Shown: in pieces, positions 27,924 to 37,164 of the stretch
How the letters are laid out: each line of letters starts with the position of its first letter
How positions within the stretch are numbered: position 1 is the stretch's first letter
Notes under the pieces: generated by a model
The model's input: only the letters and a program-made list of their open reading frames with translations
Told to the model about the DNA's origin: nothing
Databases searched by the model: none
Source: Ancylobacter dichloromethanicus
GTDB lineage: Bacteria > Pseudomonadota > Alphaproteobacteria > Rhizobiales > Xanthobacteraceae
Direction of reading: 5' to 3'
Assembly (NCBI RefSeq): GCF_018390645.1
Contig: NZ_JAHBGC010000005.1
Coordinates: 124,001 to 188,000, forward strand
DNA: 64,000 nucleotides
Made by a program: the position numbers and the translations under genes

Positions 27924-28781
27924 TCAGTCGGCCGCCGCCAGAACCGTGGTCAAAGGCAGCGGCGGCGGGCGCTCGAAGCCTTCGCCGGCCGTGAGCTTGC
28001 GCGCGGCGATTTCGTTGCCGCGCCGCACCGCCGCTTGTGCCACCTCGCCGGCCAGCCAGCCATCGATGAAACCGGCGGCGAAGGCGTCGCCCGCGCCGGT
28101 CGTGTCGGCCGGAGCGGCCAGCGGCGGCACCGCGATGAGGCGCCGCGCCTCCGCTTCGTGCAGTTGCACCGGCCGCGCCCCGTCGGTCAGCACCAGCGCG
28201 GCGAGAGCCGGCCCGCCGATCTCCCGCGCCTGCCGGAAGGCGTCGGCACCGGCGAACAGCGCGTGGTCGGAAGCGGAGGCGACCAGCACCTGCGCCGGAC
28301 GTCGCTCGGTGCGCTCCAGCGGCACCTGCGCCATCACTGGCATGCGCGCGGCGAGCGCCTCCAGCACCGCCGGCGCGGCGCGGCGGATATTGACATAGGC
28401 GATGTCGGCGGCGAGCGGCGGCAAGGCGGTGAGCCGGCGCGATTCCGTGGTGGCGGGGGCAATGATGGTCCGCTCGCCGGCGGGGTCGATGAGGATATCC
28501 AGCGGCACCGTCGGCTCCTCGCCGGTGCGCAGATGGGTGAGGTCGAAGCCCATCGCCTCCAGCCGGGCCCGGCAGGCCGCGCCGGCGGCATCGGTCGAGA
28601 GCGTTGCGGCGAGGGTGACGCGATGGCCGAGCGCAAGCAGCGCGGCGCCGGTGTTGAAACCGCCGCCGCCGAGGCGAAGCACGAGATCGTGCCGGGTCAG
28701 CCGGCCGCCGGCCCGCAGCGGCGCGTCGAGCCGCCAGAGGCGATCGACATTGACGCTGCCGACGACGAGAATGTGCGCCAT
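27924..28781 (-). CDS. PfkB-family carbohydrate or nucleoside kinase
   Basis: 285 aa. The first PfkB signature is seen in LGGGGFNTGAALLALG (38-53) and the second, DTTGAGDAFAAGF, carries catalytic base D232. It is a little shorter than ribokinase. The family phosphorylates sugars, nucleosides or 2-keto-3-deoxy acids; no residue set here lets me pick. It sits between the PhaC-like gene and a DUF3775-type gene with no clear operon partner, so the substrate is open. Confidence 0.85.
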   Translation of the reverse strand: MAHILVVGSVNVDRLWRLDAPLRAGGRLTRHDLVLRLGGGGFNTGAALLALGHRVTLAATLSTDAAGAACRARLEAMGFDLTHLRTGEEPTVPLDILIDPAGERTIIAPATTESRRLTALPPLAADIAYVNIRRAAPAVLEALAARMPVMAQVPLERTERRPAQVLVASASDHALFAGADAFRQAREIGGPALAALVLTDGARPVQLHEAEARRLIAVPPLAAPADTTGAGDAFAAGFIDGWLAGEVAQAAVRRGNEIAARKLTAGEGFERPPPLPLTTVLAAAD

Positions 28782-28823
28782 CGCTCTTCCGTGCGGCGGC
28801 TCGCTCCGGCCGTCGCGCCGGTG

Positions 28824-29273
28824 CTAGAGCCGTCCTTCCTCGAATTCCTCGCAGGAATAGCCGAGCAGGGACAGTCCCTCTTCAAGGAAATCGCTCAGCA
28901 ACGGCAGGCCGAGCAGATAGTCGGCGGTCCGGCGATTATAGGCCTGCGCCGCTTCCTCGCGCACATCCGCCCAGTCGTCGGCGACGTAATCGTCGCGGCC
29001 GAGCCAGGCGAGGGTCACGAGGTCGATCTGCTCGTCCTGCGTCAGGGCGTCGATGAAGCTGGCCAACTCCTCTTCCACCGGATCGTCGCCATGGTCCTCC
29101 AGCACCTCGATGTCGCCGTCATCGGAAGGGTTGGAGCCGGGGTCGGGTTCCGTCACCTCGTCCTTCACGTCGAATTCACGCGCCTTGACGATGATGAAGC
29201 ACACCTTCTCCGGCGAGATGGAGAGCGGGGACTCATCGTCGCTGTCGGCGGCCGGGGGAATGTTCGCCTGCAT
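28824..29273 (-). CDS. Acidic DUF3775-like hypothetical protein
   Basis: 149 aa, very acidic. The N-terminus SISPEKVCFIIVKAREFDVK and the region LVTLAWLGRDDY, then a helical tail, match my memory of the DUF3775 family of alphaproteobacteria. No signal peptide or membrane segment, so it should be cytoplasmic. AGGAGG precedes the ATG. An Asp/Glu-rich linker spans about residues 40-70. Function unknown; neighbours give no firm hint. Confidence 0.7.
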   Translation of the reverse strand: MQANIPPAADSDDESPLSISPEKVCFIIVKAREFDVKDEVTEPDPGSNPSDDGDIEVLEDHGDDPVEEELASFIDALTQDEQIDLVTLAWLGRDDYVADDWADVREEAAQAYNRRTADYLLGLPLLSDFLEEGLSLLGYSCEEFEEGRL

Positions 29274-29440
29274 GTCGCGCCTCCTGTGACCGATGAGACT
29301 CTAGGGCCGGCATTAGCAATGGCCAGCGGCATGGCACGATAATCCGCCGCGCCCGTCGCCGCGCCCGTCGCCGCGCCGTGCGCCGTGGCAATGCCGGGCG
29401 TGGCGGCGATGCGCGGGCGCGCGGCCGTCAGCGTCGGTCG

Positions 29441-30100
29441 TCAGCGCTCAGCACCGCCCCGGATTGCGGAAGACTGCGCGCAGGCGATGCCGAGCGTCTG
29501 GAACTGCGCCCGGGTCGCCGCCTCCGAGCTGTCGACATCGATGCTGCGGCAGGCGTCGTCGACCACCACCACCTCGAAGCCGCTGTGGAGGGCATCCTCT
29601 GCGGAATAGCGGACGCAGAAATCGAAGGCGAGGCCGGCCAGGAAGACGCGGCGCAGCCCGCGCTCGCGCAGATAGCCGGCGAGGCCGGTCGCGGTGCGGC
29701 GGTCGTTCTCGTAGAAGGCCGAGTAGGAATCGATCGTCGGGTGGTAGCCCTTGCGCAGCACGAGCTGGGCATGGGGAATGTCGAGATCGTCGCGGAACGC
29801 CGCCCCGCGCGTGCCCTGCACGCAATGTTCCGGCCACAGGATCTGCGCGCCATAAGCGACCTCGATGGTCTCGAACGGGCGGGCGCCGGGGTGGGAGGTG
29901 GCGAAGGACAGATGACCGCGCGGATGCCAGTCCTGCGTCAGCACCACATGGGCGAAATGAGGCGCAAGCCGGTTCACCACCGGCACCACCTCGTCGCCCC
30001 CCGGCACGGCGAGGCGGCCGCCGGGGCAGAAATCATTCTGCGGATCGACCACGAGAAGCAGGTCGCCGCTGCCGGGCCGATAGGTCTCGCTCGTGGTCAT
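29441..30100 (-). CDS. pncA: Nicotinamidase (pyrazinamidase)
   Basis: 219 aa isochorismatase-fold enzyme that deaminates nicotinamide to nicotinate for NAD salvage. The catalytic triad is D19 (VVDPQNDF), K117 (LRKGYH) and C162 (FDFCVRYSA). The metal site is D57, H59 (QDWH) and H92 (PEHC). The cis-peptide region AGLAFDFCV is normal. With nadE 2.7 kb away, it would feed nicotinate into the pathway that NadE completes. The dadA gene follows on its upstream side with 30 bp between, so co-transcription is possible. Confidence 0.94.
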   Translation of the reverse strand: MTTSETYRPGSGDLLLVVDPQNDFCPGGRLAVPGGDEVVPVVNRLAPHFAHVVLTQDWHPRGHLSFATSHPGARPFETIEVAYGAQILWPEHCVQGTRGAAFRDDLDIPHAQLVLRKGYHPTIDSYSAFYENDRRTATGLAGYLRERGLRRVFLAGLAFDFCVRYSAEDALHSGFEVVVVDDACRSIDVDSSEAATRAQFQTLGIACAQSSAIRGGAER

Positions 30101-30130
30101 GCGCCGTCATCCCCGCTGCTCCATCGGAGC

Positions 30131-31387
30131 CTAGCGGCCATAGCGCGAGAGCGCGAGGTCGTCGCTGGCGATCTCCGGCTCCCGGCCGCTCATGAGGTCG
30201 GCGAGCACGCGGCCGGAGCCGCAGGCCATGGTCCAGCCGAGCGTGCCGTGGCCCCCGTTGAGGAACAGGTTGGCGTAGCACGTCGGCCCGACGACCGGCG
30301 TGCCGTCCGGGGTCATCGGCCGCAGCCCGCTCCAGAAGGTCGCCTGGCGCTGATCGCCGGCACCGCCGAACAGCTCTTCCACCGAATGCTCCAGCGTCGC
30401 CCGTCGGGAGGGCGGCAGGTCGAGATTGAAGCCGGCGATCTCCGCCATGCCGCCGATGCGGATGCGATCCCCCAGCCGGGTGATGGCGACCTTGTAGGTC
30501 TCGTCCATCACGGTGGAGACCGGCGCGCGCGCCTCGTCGATGATCGGCACGGTGAGCGAATAGCCCTTCACCGGGTAGACCGGCAGGTCGAGCCCGAGGG
30601 GGGCGAGGAGGGCCGGCGCGTAGCTGCCCAGCGCCACCACGAAGGCATCGGCGGCGATGGCGCCGTCGGCGGTGGCGACCGCCTCGATCCGGCCGCCGGA
30701 GAGCTGCAAGCCGCGTATGTCGAGGCCGTAGCGGAAGCGCACGCCGAGCCCCTCGCACAGGCTTGCCAGCGCGGCGGTGAATTTGTAGCAGTCGCCGGTC
30801 TCGTCGGTCGGCAGCCGCAGCCCGCCGACGATCCTGTCCGCCGAGGGCGCGAGGCCCGGTTCGGCGGCGACGCAGCCGGCGCGGTCCAGCACCTCGAACG
30901 GCACGCTATCCCCGGCCAGGATCTCGACGTCCTTGCCGATGCCGTCGAGCTGCTTCTGCGTGCGAAAAACCTGCAGCGTGCCCTGCATGCGCGCGTCATA
31001 GGAGATGCCGGTTTCAGTGCGCAGCGCAATCAGGCAGTCGCGGCTGTATTGCGCGAGGCGCACCATCCGGCCCTTGTTGAGCGCATAGCGGGCCTGCGTG
31101 CAATTGCCGAGCAGCGCCAGCATCCAGCGCCAGGTGGCGAGGTCCGCCATCGGCTGGATGACCAGCGGCGCGCGCTTCATGAACAGCCATTTCAGCGCCT
31201 TCATAGGAATGCCGGGCGCCGCCCAGGGCGAGGAATAGCCGGGCGAGACCTCGCCGGCATTGGCATGGCTGGTCTCCAGCGCCGGGCCCGGCTGGCGGTC
31301 CAGAACGGTGACCTCATGGCCGGCGCGTGCGAGGTAATAGGCGGAGGTGACGCCGATCACGCCGGCACCGAGAACGACGATCTTCAT
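30131..31387 (-). CDS. dadA: D-amino acid dehydrogenase, small subunit
   Basis: 418 aa FAD flavoprotein that oxidises D-alanine and other D-amino acids to keto acids, passing electrons to the respiratory chain at the inner membrane. The FAD dinucleotide fold is at the N-terminus ([16 protein letters not shown]), followed by [22 protein letters not shown], a DadA hallmark (quoted in two parts: [13 protein letters not shown] and YSSPWAAPG). The C-terminal FAD segment [16 protein letters not shown] is present. It is transcribed after dadX with a 21-bp gap. Confidence 0.95.
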   Translation of the reverse strand: MKIVVLGAGVIGVTSAYYLARAGHEVTVLDRQPGPALETSHANAGEVSPGYSSPWAAPGIPMKALKWLFMKRAPLVIQPMADLATWRWMLALLGNCTQARYALNKGRMVRLAQYSRDCLIALRTETGISYDARMQGTLQVFRTQKQLDGIGKDVEILAGDSVPFEVLDRAGCVAAEPGLAPSADRIVGGLRLPTDETGDCYKFTAALASLCEGLGVRFRYGLDIRGLQLSGGRIEAVATADGAIAADAFVVALGSYAPALLAPLGLDLPVYPVKGYSLTVPIIDEARAPVSTVMDETYKVAITRLGDRIRIGGMAEIAGFNLDLPPSRRATLEHSVEELFGGAGDQRQATFWSGLRPMTPDGTPVVGPTCYANLFLNGGHGTLGWTMACGSGRVLADLMSGREPEIASDDLALSRYGR

Positions 31388-31408
31388 GCGTATGTCCTGT
31401 CGTTCCGC

Positions 31409-32533
31409 TCAACGCGCGAGGCGGTGGAAGCGCGCCCCGAGGCCGGTGAGAATCTCATAGGAGAGGGTGCCGGCGTCCGAGGCGAGGGCGTCGAGCGTCT
31501 GGTGCGGCCCGATCATCTCCACCAGGCTGCCGAGGCGGAGCGCGCCGGGCGGCAGCGCCGTGACGTCGACCGTGAGGCTGTCCATCGAGACCCGGCCGAC
31601 GATCGGCAGGCGGGTGGCGCCGGCATAGGCCGCGCCGCGGTCGCTCAGGCTCCGCGGCAGCCCGTCGGCATAGCCGGCGGCGAGGGTGGCGAGCCGGCGC
31701 TCGGAACGGGTCACATGGGTGCCGCCATAGCCGATCCGCGTGCCGGCCGGCACAGTGCGGGTCTGGATCACCCGCAGGTCGAGCCGGACTACGGGTTGCA
31801 TCGGGTTGGGGCGGGCGAGGTTCGGCGCGCCGCCATAGAGCGCGATGCCGGGGCGCACCAGCGCGCCGTGATAGTCGGCGTCAAGGAACAGGCCGCCGGA
31901 ATTGGCGAAGCTCGGGGTGGCGCCGGGAAAACGGGCGGCGAAGCGGCGCATGGCGACAAGCTGCTCGGCGTTCTGCGCGCTCAAGGGATCGTCGGCGCTG
32001 GCGAGATGGCTCATCACATGGAGAACCTTGATGCCGGCCAGACGCACGGGTGATTCCGCAAGCAATTCAACCTCTTCCGGCGACAGACCGAGGCGTGACA
32101 TGCCGGTATCGAACTGGAGGAGGGCGGGCAGGATGACGCCGCGCGCCAGGGCAAGGCGCGACCAGTTGTCGAGCTGCTCCAGGCTGTTGAGCACCGGGAT
32201 AATGCCGGCTTCAGCGCAACGGGGTTCGGCGCCGGGCTGCAGGCCGTTGAGCACGTACAACTGCGCGTCCGCTGCAAGTACAGGCTGCAGATCGAGTGCC
32301 TCGCCGAACTGCGCGATGAAGAAATCCCGGCAGCCTGCAGCGTAGAGTGCGGGAGCGACGCGGGCGGCGCCGAGGCCATAGGCGTCCGCCTTCACCACCC
32401 CGGCCACCCGCGCCGGGCCGGTCTGCCGGCACAGAAGCCGGTAATTGGCGGCAAGCGCGGCAAGATCGACCGTCAGGACGCCCGGCGCGGCATCTGCCGC
32501 CTGCCGCTGTGCTTCCGAAATCTCGCCGAACAT
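31409..32533 (-). CDS. dadX: Alanine racemase, catabolic type
   Basis: 374 aa PLP enzyme interconverting L- and D-alanine. The lysine that holds PLP is K48 in VVKADAYGLG. The second catalytic base is the Tyr of RIGYGGTH, and the dimer-site segment RVSMDSLTVDV is present. I use ATG 32533; a GTG at 32536 directly before it would add one residue. Paired with dadA and a divergent Lrp gene, it should convert L-alanine to D-alanine for oxidation. It may also supply D-alanine for the wall if no other alr exists. Confidence 0.94.
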   Translation of the reverse strand: MFGEISEAQRQAADAAPGVLTVDLAALAANYRLLCRQTGPARVAGVVKADAYGLGAARVAPALYAAGCRDFFIAQFGEALDLQPVLAADAQLYVLNGLQPGAEPRCAEAGIIPVLNSLEQLDNWSRLALARGVILPALLQFDTGMSRLGLSPEEVELLAESPVRLAGIKVLHVMSHLASADDPLSAQNAEQLVAMRRFAARFPGATPSFANSGGLFLDADYHGALVRPGIALYGGAPNLARPNPMQPVVRLDLRVIQTRTVPAGTRIGYGGTHVTRSERRLATLAAGYADGLPRSLSDRGAAYAGATRLPIVGRVSMDSLTVDVTALPPGALRLGSLVEMIGPHQTLDALASDAGTLSYEILTGLGARFHRLAR

Positions 32534-32574
32534 CACCCGTCCTCGCGGCTTGCCGAACGAGGACCAATCATAAT

Positions 32575-32593
32575 GCAGGTATCGCGCATCTGC
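32575..32593. promoter_or_regulatory. Candidate Lrp operator in the dadX / lrp gap
   Basis: A 19-bp imperfect palindrome with arms GCAG and CTGC and a partly symmetrical centre (TATCGCGCA), in the 135-bp divergent gap. Lrp-type regulators of dad operons bind next to their own gene and respond to alanine. Assignment by position and symmetry only. Confidence 0.4.
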
Positions 32594-32668
32594 CGGGCGA
32601 TTCGTGCGTCAGATTTTCAGTAAGTACCCTTTCATGCAAGGATCGTCGATCTTCTGGAAGAATCGCTC

Positions 32669-33130
32669 ATGAGCGCGCTTGACCCTATCGACCGCAACAT
32701 ATTGCGCCTGCTGCGGCTCGACGCGCGCATGCCGACCGCCCGCATCGCCGAGGAAGTGGGGCTGTCCGCCTCCTCCTGCCTGCGCCGCATCAGGCTGCTG
32801 GAACATGGCGGCGTCATTCGCGGCTATACCGCGCTGGTCGACCATTCCGCCCGCGAGGCGGCGATGGCCGTGATCATCAACATCACGCTGGAGCGGCAGA
32901 CCGAGGATTATCTCACCCGCTTCGAGACCGCGGTGCGCCGGCATCCCGAAATCCAGGAATGCTATTTGATGACCGGCGGCTCGGATTATCTACTGCGGGT
33001 GGAGGTGGAGAGCGCCGCCGAGTTCGAGCGCATCCACACCGAGATTCTCTCGACCCTGCCGGGGGTGCTGCGCATCCATTCCAGCTTCTCGATCCGCAAC
33101 GTGCTGGCCACCCGACGGCGGGCGAAATAG
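32669..33130 (+). CDS. Lrp/AsnC-family regulator of the dad operon
   Basis: 153 aa. The N-terminal helix-turn-helix reads MPTARIAEEVGLSASSCLRR. A C-terminal RAM/AsnC ligand domain follows, with the sensor loop MTGGSDYLLRV. It is transcribed away from dadX-dadA, the same arrangement as alanine-responsive DadR/Lrp activators, so it most likely senses L-alanine and controls dadXA. The HAD gene on the other strand ends 6 bp downstream. Confidence 0.9.
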   Translation: MSALDPIDRNILRLLRLDARMPTARIAEEVGLSASSCLRRIRLLEHGGVIRGYTALVDHSAREAAMAVIINITLERQTEDYLTRFETAVRRHPEIQECYLMTGGSDYLLRVEVESAAEFERIHTEILSTLPGVLRIHSSFSIRNVLATRRRAK

Positions 33131-33136
33131 CGCCGG

Positions 33137-33775
33137 TCAGGAAAACAGCGGCAGCAGGTTCTCCAGCCGGTCGATCTCGAGGTCGACCCGCTCGAAGCCG
33201 CCGCCGCTCGGTGTATAGCCGACCACGAACAGCCCGGCGGCGCGGGCGGAGAGTGCGCCGGACCGGCTGTCCTCCACCGCCACGACGGTTTCCGGCGGCA
33301 GGCCGAGCCGTTCGCAGGCGCGACGATAGGGCTCGGGGTCCGGCTTGCCACGCGCCACGTCGTCGAGGCTGAGCGAGAAGGCGATGGCATCCGCGATGCC
33401 GAGCGCGGCGATGTTGGCGTCCACCACCGAGCGGCTGGAATTGGAGACGCAGGCCTGCGCCACGCCGAGCTTGGCCAGCGCGCGGATGGTGGCGACCGCG
33501 CCGGGCAGGGCGACCAGGCTGTCGCGGTTGTCGACGTAATGCGCGTCGATGCGTGCCGCCCATTCCGCCTCGACGATCTCCGCCGGCAGGCGGGGCGAGA
33601 CCTGCTTCCACACATCGCCCATATGGATGCCGCGAAACGCCTGGTCGGGCAGGTCGGCGATGTCGGCGCCGAGCGCCCGGCAGGCGGCCACGAGGGCGCG
33701 GTGGTGCAGCGGCTCGCTGTCGATCAGCGTGCCGTCAATGTCCCAGGCGACCGCTTTCAGCGCCGGGCGGCTCAT
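33137..33775 (-). CDS. HAD-superfamily sugar phosphatase or phosphatase-mutase-like hydrolase
   Basis: 212 aa from ATG 33775, overlapping the kinase stop by ATGA. Motif I is WDIDGTLIDSE with nucleophile D12 and acid/base D14. Motif II is VSNSS, motif III the Lys of RGKPDPEPY, motif IV VAVEDSRSG. An alpha-helical cap lies between residues 20 and 80. The frame stays open upstream inside the kinase gene, but that part is a shadow. Subtype is like beta-phosphoglucomutase or 2-deoxyglucose-6-phosphatase. It is the last gene of the DeoR-BtpA-FGGY-HAD operon and may dephosphorylate a pathway intermediate. Confidence 0.86.
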   Translation of the reverse strand: MSRPALKAVAWDIDGTLIDSEPLHHRALVAACRALGADIADLPDQAFRGIHMGDVWKQVSPRLPAEIVEAEWAARIDAHYVDNRDSLVALPGAVATIRALAKLGVAQACVSNSSRSVVDANIAALGIADAIAFSLSLDDVARGKPDPEPYRRACERLGLPPETVVAVEDSRSGALSARAAGLFVVGYTPSGGGFERVDLEIDRLENLLPLFS

Positions 33776-35268
33776 GAGGGCCGGCCTTCGAGGCGGCGGT
33801 AGAGATCGCGGTAGCGGGCATAGCCCGTCGCATAGGTGCCGGCGTGGGCCGGGTTCGGCACCAGCGTCTCGTCCTGCTGCACGAAACGGGAGATGCCGGT
33901 CCATTGCGCCGCGCCGATGCCGACGGCCGCCGTCCAGGCGGCGCCGAGCGAGGAGCCGGGATGACCCTTCAGCCGGTGCAGCGGCTGCTGCAGCACGTCG
34001 GCGACGATCTGCATCCACACCCGCGAATTGGAGCCGCCATCGGAAACCAACACGCGGCCGGCATCATGGCCCATGTCGTGCAGCACCTCGACATGGTGGG
34101 CGCAGGCATAGGCGTAGCCTTCCAGAAGCGCCCGCCAGACATGACCGACATCGTGCGAGAGGGTGAGCCCGTCGATCACCCCGCGCGCGGCCGGGTCGTG
34201 GATCGGCGTTTTCTCGCCGAGGAAATAGGGCAGCACGGTCAGTCGGTCGGCGCCGGCCGGGCGGGCGTCGGCAAGCCGGTCGAGATGCTGGTGCAGGGTG
34301 AGGCCCGCCTGCTCGGCCACCGCTGCCTCGCCGCCGGCAAAATTGCGCGCGAACCAGTTGAGCCCCGAGCCGCCGGTCGCCATGCAGCCATTGGGCATGT
34401 AGAGGCCGGGAATGAGGTGGTAGTCGAGATAGAGCCGCGGGTCCGGCTTCACCTGGTCGGTGGCGACCAGAATGTCGATGGCACCGCCGAATTTCAGCAG
34501 GATGTCGCCGCGCTGGGTCACCCCCGCACCGAGCGCGGAGGCGATCATGTCCGCCGCGCCGCCGATGACCGGCGTGCCGGCGGCGAGCCCGGTCTGCGCC
34601 GCGCCCTCCGGGGAGACGCGGCCCATCACCTCATGCGAGGCGGTCTTGCGCGGGATAGCGCTGCGGGGAATGTGCGCCCAGGCGACGAGGTCGTCGTCGA
34701 TCGCATCGCGGGAGACGTCGACGAAGCCGGCTTCCAGCGCCCAGTTCTGCTCCACCGCCCGCTCGCCGGTGAGGCGCCAGTTCACATAGTCATAGGAGCC
34801 GAACACGGTGGCGATGTTCGCGAACACATCAGGCTCATGGCGGGCGATCCAGCGCAGCTTGGCGGTGACGAGCTGCTGGTTGATGCCGTTGCCGGCCCTG
34901 GCGATGAAGGCGGCCTCATTGCGCTCGGCCCGCAGCTCCGCCACCTCCGCACCGCAGCGCCCGTCGCTCTGCTGGATCGAGGGGCGAAGCAGGCGTCCCT
35001 CGGAATCCAGCAGCACCACCGCCGGCAGCATGCCGGTGACGCCGACGGCGGCGATCTCGGCGGGGTCGATGCCAGCCTGGTCGATCAGTTCGCGGGCAAT
35101 GGCGCCAACATTGGCCCACCACTCGCCGGGGTCCTCCTCGGCCCAGCCGGCATGCCGCGAGCTCAGCGTGACCGGCCGCGACGCCACGCCGAGAATCTCG
35201 CCCGGCAGCCGAAGCAGCAGGCCGATGGTCGAGGTCGTGCCGATATCGAGGCCGAGGACGCAGCTCAT
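33772..35268 (-). CDS. FGGY-family carbohydrate kinase (xylulokinase-like)
   Basis: 498 aa. The first ATP-binding element is GLDIGTTSTIG at the N-terminus, the sugar-contact region is near GWAEEDPGEWW, and the C-terminal FGGY signature region is around LVSDGGSNSRVWMQ. The D of the GGAADMIASALGAG segment is the likely catalytic base. It resembles xylulo- and ribulokinases but does not carry the GlpK motifs of the second FGGY gene in this window. Co-operonic with a BtpA/SgcQ protein and a HAD enzyme. Substrate: a keto-sugar or polyol, unknown. Confidence 0.88.
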   Translation of the reverse strand: MSCVLGLDIGTTSTIGLLLRLPGEILGVASRPVTLSSRHAGWAEEDPGEWWANVGAIARELIDQAGIDPAEIAAVGVTGMLPAVVLLDSEGRLLRPSIQQSDGRCGAEVAELRAERNEAAFIARAGNGINQQLVTAKLRWIARHEPDVFANIATVFGSYDYVNWRLTGERAVEQNWALEAGFVDVSRDAIDDDLVAWAHIPRSAIPRKTASHEVMGRVSPEGAAQTGLAAGTPVIGGAADMIASALGAGVTQRGDILLKFGGAIDILVATDQVKPDPRLYLDYHLIPGLYMPNGCMATGGSGLNWFARNFAGGEAAVAEQAGLTLHQHLDRLADARPAGADRLTVLPYFLGEKTPIHDPAARGVIDGLTLSHDVGHVWRALLEGYAYACAHHVEVLHDMGHDAGRVLVSDGGSNSRVWMQIVADVLQQPLHRLKGHPGSSLGAAWTAAVGIGAAQWTGISRFVQQDETLVPNPAHAGTYATGYARYRDLYRRLEGRPS

Positions 35269-35307
35269 GAAGCAACCGGGAGGGAGAAAGGGACGGGCGA
35301 CGGGCGG

Positions 35308-36108
35308 TCAGCGGATGGCGTTAACCACATCCATGAAGCGCGACACCCGCGCCTGTTCCACCGCGTTCCAGGTGTTGCCGTCGACCTTGAAATGGGTGCC
35401 GATGACGACGCCGGAGGCGACCGAGAAGATGTCGCGGATGTTGTCGATATTGACGCCGGTATTGGCGAAGATCGGCACGTCCTTCACCGTCTCCGCCACC
35501 TTCTTGAGGTGCGACTGGTCGGCCGGCTGGCCGGTGATCGGCCCGGAGACCAGGATCGCGTCGGCGATGGAGGAGAACACCGCGCTCTTGGCCCGGAGCT
35601 CGATCGGGCGCTGGTCGAGCGAGTGGGCGAATTCGGCATTGATGTTGAAGAGCATCTTCATGTCGTCGCGCTTCAGGTCGTGGCGCAGCCGGGCCGCCTC
35701 GGCGCAGTTCGGCTCCCACAGACCCATGTCGGAGGCGAACAGGCCGGTGAAGATCTCGCGCACGAAGGAGGCGCCGGTGACGGCGCCGATGGCGACGGTG
35801 GCCACCGGGTCCCAGAGATAGTTGACGCCGAACGGCACCTTGAGATGCGGCTTCACCGCCTGCACGATGGCGGACATGGCGGCGATGGAGGCGGGCGAAC
35901 CCTTGAAGACGTAAGGGCGGTCGTTCTCGTTGCCGAACATGATGGCGTCGACGCCGCCGGCCTGCAGCTTCTCGACATCCGCGAGCACGCCCTCGATCAG
36001 CTTGTCGAGCCCGCCATCGGCGTCATAGAGCGGCGCGCCGGGCAGGGCACCGATATGGGCCATGGCGATGACGACCTTCTTCTTGTCGCCGAAACACTCG
36101 AAAACCAT
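35308..36108 (-). CDS. BtpA/SgcQ-family protein
   Basis: 266 aa, predicted TIM barrel. The family hallmarks are AMAHIGALPGAPLYD, MFGNENDRPY, PFGVNYLWDP and VSGPITGQPAD, with FANTGVNIDNI near the end. BtpA was first linked to photosystem I stability in cyanobacteria, and SgcQ sits in an E. coli sugar operon; neither has a firm reaction. Its place between a DeoR regulator and an FGGY kinase favours a sugar-phosphate aldolase, epimerase or lyase role. No signal peptide. Confidence 0.85.
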   Translation of the reverse strand: MVFECFGDKKKVVIAMAHIGALPGAPLYDADGGLDKLIEGVLADVEKLQAGGVDAIMFGNENDRPYVFKGSPASIAAMSAIVQAVKPHLKVPFGVNYLWDPVATVAIGAVTGASFVREIFTGLFASDMGLWEPNCAEAARLRHDLKRDDMKMLFNINAEFAHSLDQRPIELRAKSAVFSSIADAILVSGPITGQPADQSHLKKVAETVKDVPIFANTGVNIDNIRDIFSVASGVVIGTHFKVDGNTWNAVEQARVSRFMDVVNAIR

Positions 36109-36144
36109 TCCAACTACTCCTTGAGAGACGGGGCGCGGGGCGCC

Positions 36145-37005
36145 TCAATGTCCGGCGGCAGGCGGCGCGATACGGACCTCGACACGCGCCGCGGCGAGCG
36201 CGGCGGCGATGCGCGAGGGCGGCTCGGCGTCGGTGATAAGCAGGTTGATGTCGGCCAGCGTGCCGACCTGGACCAGCGACATGCGCTGGAACTTGGCGCT
36301 GTCGCACAACAGGATGCGGAAGCCCGACCGGCGCAGATAGACGCGCTTCATGTCGGTGTCCTCGAAGGAATAGTCAAAGAAGCCCTCGGCGGTGATGCCG
36401 GAGGTGCCAAGCACCGCGACGTCGAACCACAGCTTCTCGAACTGGGCGATGGCGGTGGGGCCCCACACGGACATCTCTTCGGGCCGCACCCGGCCGCCGG
36501 CGACATAGACTTCCGGCGCGCCGCCATCGAGGCGGGTGGAGACGCGCAGGCTGTTGGTGAAGACCTTGAGATGGTCGGCCTCGCGCAGATGCCCGGCCAT
36601 CAGATAGGTGGTGGTGCCGACATCGATGGCGGCGGTGCGATAGCTCGAAACGAGGCCGGCGGCGCAGGCGGCGATGGCCGCCTTGGCTTCGCTGCCGCGG
36701 CGCAGGCGGGCGTCGAAGCGCGGCTCCTCGCTGTCCATGGCGACGCTCGCGGGCGCCTCGGCGAGCATCGCCCCGCCATGCACCCGCACCAGTCGGCCCT
36801 CGCGCTCCAGCTCCAGGAGATCGCGGCGGATGGTCATGTCGGAGACGCCGAGCGCGGCGGCAATGGCGGCGACGCCGATCGAGCCGGACACTGCAAGTTG
36901 GTCGAGGATGCGGGCATGGCGCTCATGCGAGAGCAGGCGCTGGCGGTCCTCGCCGGAAGGCGGCTCGGCAACGGGGTTTTCTGGAAGGGACAATTCTTCG
37001 GCCAT
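36145..37005 (-). CDS. DeoR-family transcriptional regulator (second copy)
   Basis: 286 aa. The winged helix reads GVAAIAAALGVSDMTIRRD, the wing ends in RVHGGAML, and the effector domain has IDVGTTTYLMAG and CDSAKFQRMS. It heads the minus-strand operon and lies opposite the SDR-ABC operon. Two facing copies of a 14-bp motif are in the 159-bp gap, so it probably represses both directions and is released by a phosphorylated sugar made by the adjacent kinase. Confidence 0.9.
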   Translation of the reverse strand: MAEELSLPENPVAEPPSGEDRQRLLSHERHARILDQLAVSGSIGVAAIAAALGVSDMTIRRDLLELEREGRLVRVHGGAMLAEAPASVAMDSEEPRFDARLRRGSEAKAAIAACAAGLVSSYRTAAIDVGTTTYLMAGHLREADHLKVFTNSLRVSTRLDGGAPEVYVAGGRVRPEEMSVWGPTAIAQFEKLWFDVAVLGTSGITAEGFFDYSFEDTDMKRVYLRRSGFRILLCDSAKFQRMSLVQVGTLADINLLITDAEPPSRIAAALAAARVEVRIAPPAAGH

Positions 37006-37088
37006 CGCTCCACCCTGCCTGATCGCGGTCCGTTGCAGGGGAACGGATTCGCGGCCGGTCAGCCAATTCTGTTTACCCGATCAATCGC

Positions 37089-37129
37089 ACAAGATCAAAC
37101 ATAAGAATACACTTGATGTGTGATCATGT
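37089..37129. promoter_or_regulatory. Paired operator motif in the DeoR / SDR divergent gap
   Basis: ACAAGATCAAACAT (37089-37102, plus strand) and ACATGATCACACAT (minus strand, 37116-37129) match at 12 of 14 positions and face each other 27 bp apart. A third copy, ACAAAATCAAACAT, is on the minus strand at 38047-38060, and ATGTGTGATC recurs at 22298. Consensus ACAnGATCAmACAT. Probable binding sites of the neighbouring DeoR protein. Confidence 0.65.
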
Positions 37130-37164
37130 TCGGATAGTCTGGCGACGAACACAAGGAGCCGCTC

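Noticed and set aside
29378..32053. Open reading frame of 891 codons on the plus strand
   Set aside because: Antisense to pncA, dadA and dadX, which are fully motif-supported.
33844..37104. Open reading frame of 1086 codons on the plus strand
   Set aside because: Antisense shadow of the FGGY kinase, BtpA and DeoR genes; composition typical of a mirror frame and no start signal.
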